A stretch of 64,000 nucleotides of DNA from Nymphaea colorata (lineage: Eukaryota; Streptophyta; Magnoliopsida; Nymphaeales; Nymphaeaceae). The stretch is from assembly GCF_008831285.2 (NCBI RefSeq), contig NC_045142.1:24241300-24305299 (forward strand). The letters run 5' to 3'. Below, piece by piece: positions 12,471 to 24,740 of the stretch. The notes under the pieces were generated by a model. The model was not told the DNA's origin. It saw only the letters and a list, made by a program, of their open reading frames with translations, and searched no databases. The position numbers and the translations under genes are program-made. Numbering within the stretch: the first letter of the stretch is position 1; every line of letters begins with the position of its first letter.

Positions 12471-12959
12471 ATGTGTCCCTCCGAGAGGTATCCGCTTTCG
12501 GCGGCCGCCGGAAAACCAGATCTGAGGGACGCGTTCGTGGTGCTGGACGCGGACGGGGACGGGCGGATCGGGCCCGAGGATCTCAGGGCGGCGGGGTTTG
12601 TGGACGAGGAGGAGATAGGGACGATGATATCGGTGGCGGACGCGAACAAGAACGGGTTCGTGGAGCTGGAGGAGTTCGAGAAGGTGCTGGGGCCGGCCAG
12701 GGCCGGCAAGGCGGCGGGGCGGCGGGTGATGGATGAGGCTTTCCGGGTGATGGATCGGGACGGGGACGGGGTGGTGGGGTTCTCGGACCTCAGGGAGTAC
12801 ATGAGCTGGGCTGGGGTGCCGGCGAGCGACAAGGAGATCAGGGCGATGCTGCGAATGGGCGGCGGGGACGGGACGAAGGGCGTCTCCTGCGACGACCTCG
12901 TGAGGATCCTCACCGTGGGTCTGGACAGGGGACCTTTCGGGTTGGGAGGCGCGTTTTAA
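12471..12959 (+). CDS. EF-hand calcium-binding protein, CP1/CML-like
   Basis: This is an intronless gene for a 162-residue calcium sensor. Three canonical EF-hand loops are visible at residues 26-37 (DADGDGRIGPED), 57-68 (DANKNGFVELEE) and 95-106 (DRDGDGVVGFSD). A fourth loop near 131-142 (GGDGTKGVSCDD) has lost the first aspartate position and probably binds calcium poorly. The short MCPSERYP start resembles the plant CP1-type calcium-binding proteins, so that is the best match; a calmodulin-like protein is the alternative. I start at the ATG at 12471 because the frame upstream has no other ATG. The coding part is strongly GC-rich against AT-rich flanks, consistent with high third-position GC. 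Promoter signals lie just upstream. Confidence 0.85.
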   Translation: MCPSERYPLSAAAGKPDLRDAFVVLDADGDGRIGPEDLRAAGFVDEEEIGTMISVADANKNGFVELEEFEKVLGPARAGKAAGRRVMDEAFRVMDRDGDGVVGFSDLREYMSWAGVPASDKEIRAMLRMGGGDGTKGVSCDDLVRILTVGLDRGPFGLGGAF

Positions 12960-13036
12960 ATCTTTTGATTGTTCAGCTCTCTCGCTCTCTCTCCCAAAGA
13001 GAATAACCCCGTATTATCGTTTCTCACCAGTGAAAT

Positions 13037-13071
13037 CTCTCTCTCTCTGTCTCTCTCTCTCTCTCTCTCTG
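13037..13071. repeat. CT microsatellite in 3' region of EF-hand gene
   Basis: A run of CT dinucleotides with two interruptions lies about 80 bases after the EF-hand stop codon, probably inside its 3' untranslated region. Confidence 0.85.
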
Positions 13072-13580
13072 TAGAAAGCAGACAGCTGAACTCATGTTAC
13101 CATTTTTCATTATGGTGCAATCTTTCCCTCTCGTCGTCTGAGGGATAAAAAGAAGATACCAATTTGCCAACGTTATTCAGTATGATTGTTCAGCGTCTTT
13201 TCTCTCTCTTTCTCAAAAAGAACAACTCCATCTCCATTTTTTTACTATGGTGAAATCTCCTCTCACAAAAAAAGGCAAGTTAGCTTTCCACAAGAATGAA
13301 AGGGCCGTTGTGCAAATTGAATTGAAAAAAGAGGATGCCAACATTGCTTGGGTCATTTTGCAGAATAAAATAACGATGATGTCATTTTCAGAAGAAAGGG
13401 TAGAAAAGTGAGGCTCTTATAAACAACGCAAAATCTTGACCACCAAGTTAACTATATATATGCGTATATATACTACCAAATCACTATGAGTATTCGTCAA
13501 CATGAAATTTAAGATTTGAAGGCCAAACCAACCGAGAAACAGGAAGTTTTCACAAACAAGGTGTGAAGGTCCAAGGGCAG

Positions 13581-13581
13581 A

Positions 13582-13620
<39 letters not shown>
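13581..13620. repeat. TA microsatellite
   Basis: A TA dinucleotide run of about 40 bases has one C interruption. Confidence 0.9.
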
Positions 13621-15022
13621 AGTATCCGCTTTTCACTGCTATGCTTCCAGAGTGTATTTTTTTTCCTTTTTCCAATTTCTTAAATTACTTTAAAATCTCT
13701 AAATTTAGTTCTACAAATAAAATTATTAATAAAATTAGCCGACACTCCTTTCTATTATAATAAGAAATAACACTAGCTTTATGCCCAAAAGCTCAGGTTT
13801 TTAAATACTATTCATACAAGTTCGATATCGTTTAGTAATATTAAACAAAAAATTGGGGCCTAAATGAAAATCTCAGAGGTGTTGATTTAGATTGCCACGG
13901 TTCAACCGTCCAAGCCATGAGGTTTGAGAAACAGATTAATGGGGCAGGTGTGTTATTTCATTTTCATTTTTATTTTTTTATATATTGATTACAAAAAAAC
14001 CTGATAGAAGGACAATGCTCGTAGTCAATTGAAAAGTAAGGCCAATCAATTGCATATCATTAGGTAGTTGGGCCCTTTCACCGTCACATGTAAAAGGCTG
14101 AGAAACTCTTTTACTCTTTAGACAACAAAGTGAGAATAACTCGGACAATATAGACAAAGTTAGAACTCGATCCGGCGTCTCCAACTTACCACCCTTTAAA
14201 TTCTTTCTCGCGTACCACACGCTTACCACCACAGGTGGTAAACTAATGAAGCTTAAAAGCTCATAATTCACAAAGATTTGCAGCAACGGACCACTACAAA
14301 ATGATGTTGCATATTTTCCAATCCATCTAACTTCACTACAGACGCAAATGGTTTTATATACGATTCATTTAATTAGGTAAAGCTAAAAAGGCAAAAAAGT
14401 CCATAACGAATTAATGGTCATTCTCCCTCTGTTAGCAGCGGGAAAAAGCTCACTGAACTTTCTAAAAAAGTGTGTCTAACAATATGAAAAACTTCCATGG
14501 CACTTATAATTTTCAAAATCTAAGGGTTGCTTTTGAAAACTCCCTTTTCATGTTATCATCATCATGCTTTGAAGGCCTTTTCAGAGACCTGGGCCACAGC
14601 ATACCTAAACCCATGTTTTAATTTTACAAAATGGCTAAGATGGTCTAATTCGAACTACATCTGGTAAGTTAGCAAACTTGATCCATATGAAATATTGGGT
14701 CTAATGAGAATTTTGAAAAATGGTATCACAGATTCAGAATGGATCTTCAAGATGAAGCAATAAAAACTACTTTTAGAAATGGGATTCAAAAATCTCAGCA
14801 AATGAAGCCAGCTCTAATAGGAGAACACAACCTCATTCTAGTTTAAGATCATACCTGTGAATAGTCACTTGACTAGGATAGATCCAACCACATTTGATCC
14901 ACCTGTTGGCATCTGTCGTCCCCTCTGTCACATAGGTGAGAGGTGCGGGTGCCGGAGCGGTACATCCCTAAAAATTTAAGTGCATTTAAGTGCAGCCAAA
15001 ATATTTCTTTGTGATTATTAAT

Positions 15023-15027
<5 letters not shown>

Positions 15028-15065
<38 letters not shown>
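15028..15065. repeat. TA microsatellite
   Basis: An uninterrupted TA dinucleotide run of about 38 bases, flanked by AT-rich sequence. Confidence 0.9.
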
Positions 15066-15067
<2 letters not shown>

Positions 15068-15751
15068 AATTAAGAAATTTAGAGTATACACTACAGTCTA
15101 TATACTCTACAGTACACACTTTATGGATAAATTATATATGAACATTATATATTACATACTTATAAGTTATAATGTATTGTGTATATGAATGTAACATGTT
15201 AAGCATTAACATGCTTACAAAGTACAAACATTAAACAAGTAAACAAAACACATAAATTGTAAAAAAAATGCTAAACCCTTTTTTTAAAGTTAAAAATTTT
15301 TAAAATAAAAATATCAAAAAAGGACGAAAATGAGCTTGACATGGTTTGACCGCACCCGACTCTTGTTGACTTGTGTTGGGTGCGAATCCGAGCCGCAGCT
15401 GCACCCACACCGAATCGTGTCAACACGGGTGCGGCAGTCACTTTGCAGTCTGTGTGACTTAGGTCATTCCCATGTCCACAAAGATAAAAAAGAAAAAGAG
15501 CAGAAAGAGAAGAAACAGTTGCATATGTTGTTAAAGTGGATAATAATGACATACTTTTTTTTATTCCCTTGGAATTATAGGAACCATCATCGTTCACATA
15601 TTCATGGACAACAAAGTATGTGGTTGATTCCCTTGTCCTGAAGATGCTTTAGGCCATTTGCTTGACGGCTAAGAGAAGATGTGGAAGTATATGCTGCTCA
15701 GATCATGCCAAGTGGCACAACACTACTGGTAGAATAAGAGGACTAGGCATC

Positions 15752-18700
15752 TTAGAGAAGATCTATTCTTCCATTCTCCACAAGTGCCTTGATAGATTTG
15801 TACCGCAGGATGTATAGATCATCAGCAACCAGGTCCACAATTTCCTCTCCGCTGCCAGCCACGTGATGAAGACAGATTAAAATATCACATAGCCCGTTTG
15901 TGTGCAAATATTGTCAAGTGCAGACATACACATGCATAAACACATAGAAGGAACGGACGAAGGAAAAAAATGCGGAAGCAGCAGCATAACCATCAATTGA
16001 GCTGATCAACACTACCTGCCCTGCTTGATCAGCAAGTTTTCTTTCTTTTGTCGATTTTGTGCTAAATGACAAAGCCCTTTAAGGACCAGACCACATAATG
16101 GGTGTACCTCTTGAAAAAACCCCATGTGAGTTTCATAAGGCATCAAAGAAGGTCTTTAGCTTAACATTTCCCTCTTACCACCAGCTCCCCACATATGGTG
16201 GTCTGTACAGTTTTATAAGTTAATCAGAGATTCAGAATACTAGGCCCACAGCACACTGATCCTTGTGATTATGTACTTCTACAACCTGCCGTAGAGTTCA
16301 AATCAATCCTCCATTTGTAGATTGATTGAGTCAGCATGAACAGAAATAGACGACCCTAGACTACAGAACTTAATCTCTTCTTTTGAACAGGAAAGGGCAT
16401 CTAACTCCTAGTTCACGCGGAATATTCAGCCCGTTGAATCCATTGGCCCTGATTCTCCTGAATCTTGTTTCCTAAGGATTCAAACACTCTACAATCTCCA
16501 GCCGCATTTTGAGATAGGGGAACAATTTTGTATATTTTTTATTTCAGATGATTACTGATACATATTTGAGATCCCAATTCATGTACGGACATATAAATTG
16601 AGATATATAGGAACTTACTGAATTTGAGAGAAAAATAACGTTGATCAGCTGGTCAAATATTTCAACCCATCTCAACCTTTTGATATCTCTACTGATGAGA
16701 GGGACAAAATATGCACAATTTACATAATGGAAAAAACATAATTAGGTGATATAAATACCCAGACCATCTATCATGGATGAAGTCATAATAATAGCTTAAA
16801 CTAATTTTATGACAGGTCATGTAAAAGTTTAGCCTTAGACACATAAATTTCAAGACCACCAATCCGCAGTTTAACAAGATATTTTTCCAAGTCAGTTACT
16901 CGCAAATCACGTGGCATGATCAGAACAGTGGGAAAAGGAACTGATAAAAACTTACTAATCATCCAGCTGGAAGGATCCAATGGAATCCCGACTCTTGCAA
17001 AAGACAAAAGTGTCCAACCGAGGCTCAGGAACTGCAGAATAAAAGCCAAAGTCAGTAATATATTCGATCAGTATTTTATCATATGTTACTAATATGCAAA
17101 CGTGGAAAAAAGTAAGCATCCAAATTGAGATATTGACAAAAAGTGATAAGATCATGAGAACAGACTAGTCAATACAGCGATAAATGTACACAAGGTGAAT
17201 AAAGAAAAAATACGCATAACTGTAGGATGTAGCTCCGTAAAGACATGTAAGATCATTCAGATAAAACAAACCATTGACCCTGGGTTTCGTGAATAACAGC
17301 CATAGCATCAGATACAGGATAAAGTGTAATGTATGCTCCAAAAAAAATTCAGAACTGTTCAGAAAGTACACAAAAAGGAAAAGAAACCAAACCGATGGTG
17401 GAGCATCATAGAATGGATGCCAACATGCTGCCAAATGAAAAAGGGTTCATCTGTTTGAGAGGGAATGACCTTTCTCATCTTCTTATACTCGTGTATCAAC
17501 CAATACTGAGAACTGTTCAGCCAGAGAATGCACAGAAGTACATCCAGTGAAAAAAAACCAAAGCAGTGGAGAAGCATCAACCAACTAATGCCAAAGCAAT
17601 GTCAAATGAACAACTAAAGGCTCATTCTTTCATGAAGGGACCAAACAACCTTTCCCATTTTTTTGGCATATACTCGTACCATCATATTAGCAGTGAGATA
17701 AGAGGGGTTTAACAAGGGGAGAGACATGAACGAAAGTCATGCGAAGATGGAGATGGGGAGAGAAAAAAGTTTCGGAACCACCATCACCAACTCAGGTTTT
17801 TGCCATTTTAATCAAGATGATCACTTCAAGCTTGATGGAAAATTTTCGAGCTTTCCAATAAGTTCACCATTCTTTCTTCTAAACACCAACTAAGAAAGCA
17901 GGTCTTAATTGAAAATTTCCATTTGTTGGAGCTCTTTAATTAAGTCAAACCTGTAGCTAGAAACAAAAGGCATGCAGATGCAACCGTGAGACAAAATGCC
18001 CCAAGAGATGGAGGTGTGGGCTGCTATTGCTAGGGTCGTGTGTTACATCATTGACATGCCAAGGAACCGCATTATGAAGTGTACCATTGAAGTATATAAA
18101 CTCCAGCATGGTGAGGTCTGCTTGGTTCTGTAGGCAAAGCTTGCAGAAAATAATAGAGGCCTTGGAAGCAATCATGAGGGATCAGATCCTAGGCTGCATA
18201 TATTAATAGAGGGCAGATTCTTAAGAACAAGCACATAACAGAATTTTCAGATGTATTTAGATCTGAGAGTTTAATGTGGCTGTTGCTTGCAAGTGAAGTA
18301 CAGCCATTGGGATGGCAAAAGCTAGGGACTACATGTACGAAAGCTTCAGCAACAACAACAATCCTGCAAAGAGGTTTAGTCTATGATGAAGTGCCTACAT
18401 TAGTAGCATTAGTATTTAAACAACTAGTTGATTTTTCTATTTCAATTAGTGACATCCTAAACGTGCATCCTCTAATAACATTAAAGACTACTATGGCCTT
18501 AATACAACATTCTTACAACCATAACATCACCAAACAATCAAGAAACGGCATCTTCCAATTCAAGGTGCGGCATAAGCTATAGGGAAAAGGATGATGATTC
18601 CAACAAATTCACAAGTGGAACAGGCAACTAAAAGTACCCATGTCGATATCTTCACTGGAGATGGACTGCTTCAATATGGACTGATAGCCATAAGGCAATT

Positions 18701-21151
18701 TCCCCAGCACAGACTGTTCAAGATGTTTTTCCAGGATGTCTGTACACCTGAACAACACCATCAGATTATATCAAAACAAGAATGTGGGGAAGATGCATGA
18801 AAATTTTGAGATAGGTTAAGAGTAACAGATTTCACCTTGTAGCAAAGTTCTGTTCTGTCTTAGAGAGCCTATTCCAAAGATTACTCTTACAAATGTGAAA
18901 CACATGCTTTTCAATCTGTAAAGTGAAAAAATAAGAACCAATGGAAGTTAACCACAGGTTTGAAGAGAAAATCTAGACAACAGCAGATAGGTACCTTTTG
19001 TAGCCTAATCCTGAGATAGGACCGCAAAATGAACAATGTGGAAATCTAGACAACAGCAGATAGGTACCTTTTGTAGCCTAATCCTGAGATAGGACCGCAA
19101 AATGAACAATGTACGGTCCAAATCCATGCGAAAAAGCGATAACATGAGATCTTCAGTTCCACCACCAGAATAATTATCGATGATATCTTCCTGAAAAGGT
19201 CCAATCATGAATATGTAACATCACCAGTTCCATGCCTAACAAAAGATAGCATATGGGGGAAGAAAAGAAGCCGCCTTAAATTTAATGCCATATTTCCACA
19301 TGAAATAAGACTAGGAGCAGTTTAGATAAAACGCCGCACACTCAAAATATCATGAACCATTGTTTGGCAGTCAAATATGGTACTTTCTGAAAGCTAATCT
19401 CCTTCTAGCTGTCATGTTTAAATATGAATGTTCAAATAGACAGCATAACATCTTGAATCTTGCATGTCTTAGACAATAAAAGAGATATGTAGGTTCATAT
19501 ACTATAGATTCATAATGACTTACATCTATTTCCCTATGTAACATCAGTTATATAGCTTTTAGGCGTCCATCCATAAAATGCATAGACAAGGGATAACAAA
19601 AACAACATTTTTGTGATATGAATGCATTAGATAAATGAGAAAAGAAAGTCCTGAGTAACAGTCAAAACTGTATCATCAAAATGGCCACCAACCTATTGAG
19701 ATTAGTACCTATGCCAGATAACCAGATGAAACAACATTATACGTTATAAACTCCCATATTCAAGCATAAATTTCCAAATCATCCAGCACAAATTTACCCA
19801 ATTTTCGTTGGCTGAAGAAGGCAGGTTAGCACTTGTGAATAAGTATATAACTTGGCTAATGGAGTAAAATGGTCTAATATCACTCAGTTGTCACCAAGAT
19901 AGTTTAACTCTGCAGCGCAGAATTCTGACCCAGGAAAAACTGCTTCCTAACTTCTATGGAATCTCACCGCCACAATGTAAGCAAATGTGTGTCAAAATTG
20001 ATTTCTGGAAAATCATAGATTTATAGTCCAGGTCATAATCAAGTGAAATACATCATGTCAGCAGTAATTTACCTACAACAGTGCGGCAATCTCTACCACT
20101 GCTCTTAAGTCCACAATTATCCTTTTAACCTGTAGTGTTCATGCTACAAAGTCGCCCATTCGTTCACCAAGAAACAACTATGGACGATGGTTTCTCTCAT
20201 TGTCACAGTTCATTACCTTTAGTCCGCTCCTGTTTTACGAATATCTTCAGTAAAGTTGGGCCATCCACAACAAGATCCTGATACAGACTTCAATCTTTAA
20301 ACAATCAATACATGGTATTCAAATCAATAGTTTCAGAACTTCTGATAATCAGTTCGAACTAGGAACCCTATCCATAAAAGCTGATATCAAGCTTAGGCAA
20401 CCGCCGAACTGAATTAAATCGTTGAATTCCATGGAATGATCGAAAACAAAGTGCCATAAATCAAAACACAACAAATTTAACTGACAACGAATCAATGGAT
20501 GTAACAACTGAAGGTTTTAGTCCATGATACTCAAAGTTGGCAATTCAACGGGTAGGCGTTCCAAATTGATGCAATTAACGCGAGGAGATAATTCATACGC
20601 CAAACACATAGACACAGAATTTTTTCCACACATGGCTTGCTGAATTCGTTTCTAATATTTTTCACAAGTTGGTTACAACAACAAAAGCATCACAACAGTT
20701 TTATGCATCACTTCTGCGCGCCGACCCCCCCCCCCCCCCACCCCAAAAAAAAAAAAAGCTATGAATAAATTTGGGTTAGTACGAGAAGTATGAAGACAGA
20801 AACAGTTCAACTATCCTACTTTCCCATGATAAGCACCCGAATTCAAACGCCTTCCTCAACAAAGAGTCAAGATGATAACCAATTGCAATTCTCGTAATAA
20901 AGAAATTAGATGCCCAGTCCGCAGGTTCTAGAAACCAAACTCACTCTCGATCGGATTTGTTCGCGGAAGGTCTCGACCAACTCTTCCTCATACTGGAGAA
21001 TCTCCGGGGCCGCCTTCTCGTTCCTCCACGCGCGCTTCAGCATCTCCACGCCGGAGGAGGAGGACGGCGACGAAGAAGACGCGGGATCGATGGTCCCCAA
21101 CAAATCGTCGGTCCCCGAAAAATCGTCTCTGGATGAAGAAGAAGCCGCCAT
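15752..21151 (-). CDS. SLD5: GINS complex subunit SLD5 (six exons)
   Basis: The gene encodes SLD5, one of four subunits of GINS, which joins CDC45 and MCM2-7 in the replicative helicase. Six coding exons on the minus strand, read by eye, join in phase: 20945-21151, 19068-19190, 18836-18915, 18638-18747, 16956-17031 and 15752-15851. All have GT-AG borders; together they give 231 residues, close to the roughly 220 of plant homologues. Diagnostic pieces are LKRAWRNEKAAPEILQYE (exon 1), FRMDLDRTLFILRSYLRIRL (exon 2), LEQSVLGKLPYGYQS (exon 4), PEPRLDTFVFCKS (exon 5) and LVADDLYILRYKSIKALVE (exon 6, the small B-domain). The N-terminus up to residue 35 is serine-rich and low in conservation. Introns 1, 4 and 5 are 1.1 to 1.75 kb; the others are short. 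A 73-bp tandem duplication copies the end of exon 2 with its donor into intron 2 (see findings). The gene looks intact if the upstream donor is used. Confidence 0.93.
17350..17685. repeat. Diverged tandem duplication in SLD5 intron 4
   Basis: Two related stretches, about 17350-17500 and 17508-17685, share agaactgttcag, aaaccaaa, a (gga)gaagcatca-like block, gccaa(a)...atg and a final atactcgt. The period is about 158 bases and divergence is considerable. It lies wholly within the intron and does not touch splice sites. Confidence 0.6.
18968..19112. repeat. 73-bp tandem duplication over SLD5 exon 2 donor
   Basis: Two adjacent copies, about 18968-19039 and 19041-19112, are nearly identical. 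The copy nearer exon 2 (19041-19112) holds the true 3' end of exon 2 (YLRIRLQK) and its donor, GT at 19066-19067. The other copy repeats the same exon end and donor within intron 2. Confidence 0.95.
20725..20739. repeat. Homopolymer C15 tract in SLD5 intron 1
   Basis: Fifteen consecutive C bases are followed by ACCCC and an A run. On the transcribed minus strand this reads as a T run, GGGGT and fifteen G. It may be an unstable tract, and its exact length in the assembly is uncertain. Confidence 0.85.
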
Positions 21152-23047
21152 TGCTGTCCAAACAAAAGCTCAGTTCGGGCTCCGATCCCTCTCTCTCTCT
21201 CTCGATTGACAATGGACAAAAAGAGGCGGGAAACGCTTCCGGCAAATTAGAGTTCAGGTAGAGAAAGGACGACGAAATGGAGGCGAAACGGATCCCCTTG
21301 CTTCTCAAACTCGAGTTAGGGCAAGGAAACTTCCCGCCAATAGCGATTGGATTCAGTTTGAATTGCGGAACCGATCCGTTGATATCGGGCCGGGACCTTC
21401 AGACCAGGGTAGGGTATGACCCGATATCGACTTCCTACCGTGCATGCAATTAAACTAAAACCGGGTCCACCATGAATTAAGCATAGGGTCCCTAATTTTA
21501 AAGAAAATTCTACTAAACGTGTTTAAGTTTTGGCTTTTTTTATTTAGCTAGTTAAAGAAAGACAAATAAAATATCTAAAAATTTAAGCGTGTTTTTGTTG
21601 TTTAATCAAAACATGAGCATATTTTTATAAAAGAATTCTAGTTTTTAACGTGAGGCACGTTTTAACCTGTTTTTGTTGTTTAATCAAAACATGAGCATAT
21701 TTTTATTAAAAAAACTATAGTTCTAAACTGCACATAATATTGTACCCATTTGATCTTGAAGTTGGTCATATGTCTTATATATATATATATATTCATCACC
21801 ATATTATTATAATACATTATTCATTAAAAAGCTATCAGGACTTTAGTAAGGCCAATAAACTCAAATAACCACAGTAAGAGACAGCCACATTAAATATGCG
21901 GCCAATGTACATCACTTAGTACAATTCTTCCACTCTATCTTTTAGCACAATTAAATGTGGCTTATAAAAATCCCACTGCCATCAACTTATCACTCTACCG
22001 GTTATGTTGTGTCCCCTACATAGAAAACTTAATTTATAACAGTCCCAAACACAACACATTGATTTGTTAAAAAATAAACATTCTCTAACAATGTTGGTAT
22101 GTCAAATTCATCGAAAAAAGATATTCTAATTCATTATTCAAGCAATTAATATTAAATTTTCTACACATAAAATGGGGAATGTCAATAAATAGGAAAATAT
22201 TGTAACCGTGGAAGTATGAAATACTGAATCCCTAACGGGGTTGACGCAACACGTAATGCATGATGTTTGGCTGGTAGGTGGTTGGTATCCATTTTGAACT
22301 CTCAAAAAGTTGACTTGTTATATTACAAGAGATGGAGCACTAATAAGCGAGTTGAAGTATAGTGAGAGCATCACCTCAGAACATCGAAAATAAGCATAAT
22401 ACCTTGAGGAGATTGAAAGTAAGGGTGAAATTTTGACAATTGTTGATCAATATATGAAATACTCCTCCTACTTACACAATATTTATCAACCTTATAAAAA
22501 TCGGCCATAATCGATAGATTCTAATTGATAAGTTGCAAATCAGTTCAATTTACATGCCATATACAATACGCTTTTAGTGTTGTATTACTTGTCAATAAAT
22601 TTAAGTTATTTAACATATTATTTTATTTTTGCATACTGTTCTATTTTATTTTTCAAATGTGCACGAAATAATATTTTCTCCGTATTCACAATAAATATAT
22701 TGGCCGATTTGAATTTAAATTATAATTTGGATATCGCCGGTATTTATCATAGTTGACGAGCCCAAATGTGCAAAACGTTATCTTGACTGCGAGTGGTAAA
22801 ATGATATTCTGATGCATGCCTAAGGTGCTTTACGTAATGCAGAAACGGTTTTTTTTTTTTCTTTTTTTTTGTTTAAGGCTAAAAGCGTAATGCATGATTA
22901 AGGTGCATTTGTTTGAATAATGAAAAAATGAAGGTGCTTTTTCCAAAATTTTATATGAAATCTGTTCAATCCAGATACATGATCGCTGGATCTGGATCTG
23001 GATCTGGTGCACCCTGTCATATTTCGGATCGGGTTTTTTACGCCAAT
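21152..23047. other. Divergent intergenic region
   Basis: This 1.9-kb spacer separates SLD5 (leftward) from the two-exon gene (rightward), so both promoters should lie here. A 46-base segment (tgtttttgttgtttaatcaa and more) occurs twice, at about 21589-21635 and 21668-21713, a 79-base period. A short TA run lies at about 21776-21792. Just before the ATG at 23048 is a GGATCTGGATCT-like run. No gene is seen. Confidence 0.5.
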
Positions 23048-23935
23048 ATGGCGAACTTCGGAGTTTCTCCGGGTAGGGTTGTTGTTACGGATCTGACCCG
23101 CAGACCTGCACATAAATATGGTAGATCCGTTCTGAATTTCCCGCGCAGCATGACTCCTTCCCCAAGGAACTCCCGCAAGGCCACCGTCCGTAGGTTGATC
23201 GATACTCCGGCGAGGAAACCAGACGTCGGCCTGTCAGCGACGCCGGAGACGCCTCCAGAAAATGTGCGTCCAGAATTTTCTTCGAGCTTCCTCTTTTGGT
23301 TCAGTGTTACCGCGAAATTTCTTTTCCGATCGTCAAGAATGTACGGGTTTGATCATGCTTGACAAGGAAATTCAAGCCCGATCGTCAAGAATCAGCGGCA
23401 TTTCTTCTGATCCACAGAACGGGAGGAATTTCCTCCAAACTTTTGCAAGTTCTTCCGGAATCCGATTGAGTTTTGCCTTATTGATTCCTTAATCGGACTC
23501 TCTGTCGTCCCTATTGTAACGCAGGGACTCGTCGCCTGCTGGGAAGCGGAGGCGTTTGAATCGCCTGAAGCGAGCGAAGGAACTACCTCGGCTTCGGAAA
23601 TTGTCGCCGGTGATCAAGATGATATCTCGATCATTGATCGAGGGGAGAAAGTCAGTGATCGTGAGCTTAAAACCGTCCTCCGGGTAATGCAGAACGCTCG
23701 AGTCCAGGTAATGAACTCGTCGGACATTGACAAGCGCTCGAAAAAGTGCCTGGACGCCATGATCGGGGCAATGCTGGATGATTTTAGTCACATATCCGAA
23801 GAACCGTTCAATGTGGACTATCGGGTCTGTGCGAAGGTCGTCTTAGTCTACTCCATGTTTGCTGTAGTATTCTCCATATTCTGGTTTCGGTATTCAGGTA
23901 GTGAGAGTTTCTCTCCTGGTCTGCCTCCTACCTGA
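23048..23935 (+). CDS. Uncharacterised small protein with C-terminal membrane segment (two exons)
   Basis: I do not recognise the family. Two exons join in phase: 23048-23263 (72 codons) and 23525-23935 (136 codons plus stop), with donor GTGCGT at 23264 and acceptor TTGTAACGCAG ending at 23524. The product is 208 residues. The N-terminus (MANFGVSPGRVVVTDLTRRP) and the following basic stretch to about residue 60 are rich in Arg, Ser and Pro. The middle (about 80-115) is acidic. Residues 115-165 (DRELKTVLRVMQNARVQV and after) look helical. A single hydrophobic segment at about 174-195 (KVVLVYSMFAVVFSIFWF) lies near the C-terminus, as in tail-anchored or inner-nuclear-type proteins. The ATG at 23048 has a good context (CCAATATGGCG); in-frame ATGs from 22913 on exist upstream but encode a GSGSG repeat and look non-coding. 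A GTAGTGAG site at 23899 could splice the end differently. Confidence 0.6.
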
Positions 23936-24571
23936 GCGCTAACTCGTATCTCGGGTGTATCGCGCGAGTTGAACCTAGAGAAGAGTGATCTACGTTTAAA
24001 GGTAAAAACTAAGCAGAAGATTACAATGTACGGGATGATATGTTTGCTCTCATCTCACTTTGAATTGCTCGATCAAGGGCTTTTCCCTGATCTCATTCTT
24101 GAACCAGCGAATGGTCTGCTTCTACTTATTCGTGTATCGGTTTGCCTAGTTTTAGTATTTTTTCTTAGAGGGATGCTTATACTCAAGCGAAGCATTTGGA
24201 ACTTCGTATATGGCTTCAAGTTAGAAGTCGTTAAACATAAATTTTGCTGGAGACTCAATGGGATGGTAATTCTGTAGCCGATCGAGCATGATACCTATAC
24301 AATTGCATTCCTAGTTCAAACTCCTGCTTAAATGTTTCATATGCATATTTTGAGTTGTTTGTTTGATTTCAATTCAATTATTAGGATGCAGTAAACCTCG
24401 TGTTTAGACGTTGGCTTCCATAGTAAAAAGTACTCTAAAGTTCAGGTAATTCATGGACGACGACTTGCAGTTCCACAAGCATTTTCTTTTGAAGGAAATT
24501 CAATATTCTGGTGTGCAGTCCACCGTCACTAGCAAGTGTAAGCAACAATGTTTGGCTTTTTCTGTTGCTTT

Positions 24572-24740
24572 GTTTATCGGGATGTTCCTTCGAGCTCAGA
24601 CGTTATTGCCCTCAGAGGGATCCTTACTCTGTTTATCAGCATGCTCCTTCAAACTTAGACTCTGTTGCGCTCAGAGGGATCCTTACTCTGTTTATCAGGA
24701 TGCTCCTTCAAACTTAGTCTCTGTTGCGCTCAGAGGGATC
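24572..24740. repeat. 59-bp tandem repeat, nearly three copies
   Basis: The phrase TTTATC recurs at about 24573, 24632 and 24691, each time followed by a related block (gatgttcctt / catgctcctt / gatgctcctt, then a shared CTCAGAGGGATC). The period is 59 bases. Copies two and three are almost identical, copy one is diverged. The period is not a multiple of three. Confidence 0.9.

Larger units (their letters stand above)
12960..15751. other. Spacer between EF-hand gene and SLD5, microsatellite-rich
   Basis: The first few hundred bases are probably the EF-hand 3' untranslated region and include a CT run at 13037-13071. TA runs lie at 13581-13620 and about 15028-15065. Around 15335-15435 a short GC-richer block (GACCGCACCCGAC and, further on, an inverted-looking GTCAACACGGGTGCGG) suggests a fragment of a small inverted-repeat element. 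No gene is recognised; the final part lies downstream of SLD5. Confidence 0.5.

Noticed and set aside
16807-17155. Two overlapping minus frames as separate small genes
   Set aside because: Their only conserved part is SLD5 exon 5 (16956-17031). The remainder is intron read-through.
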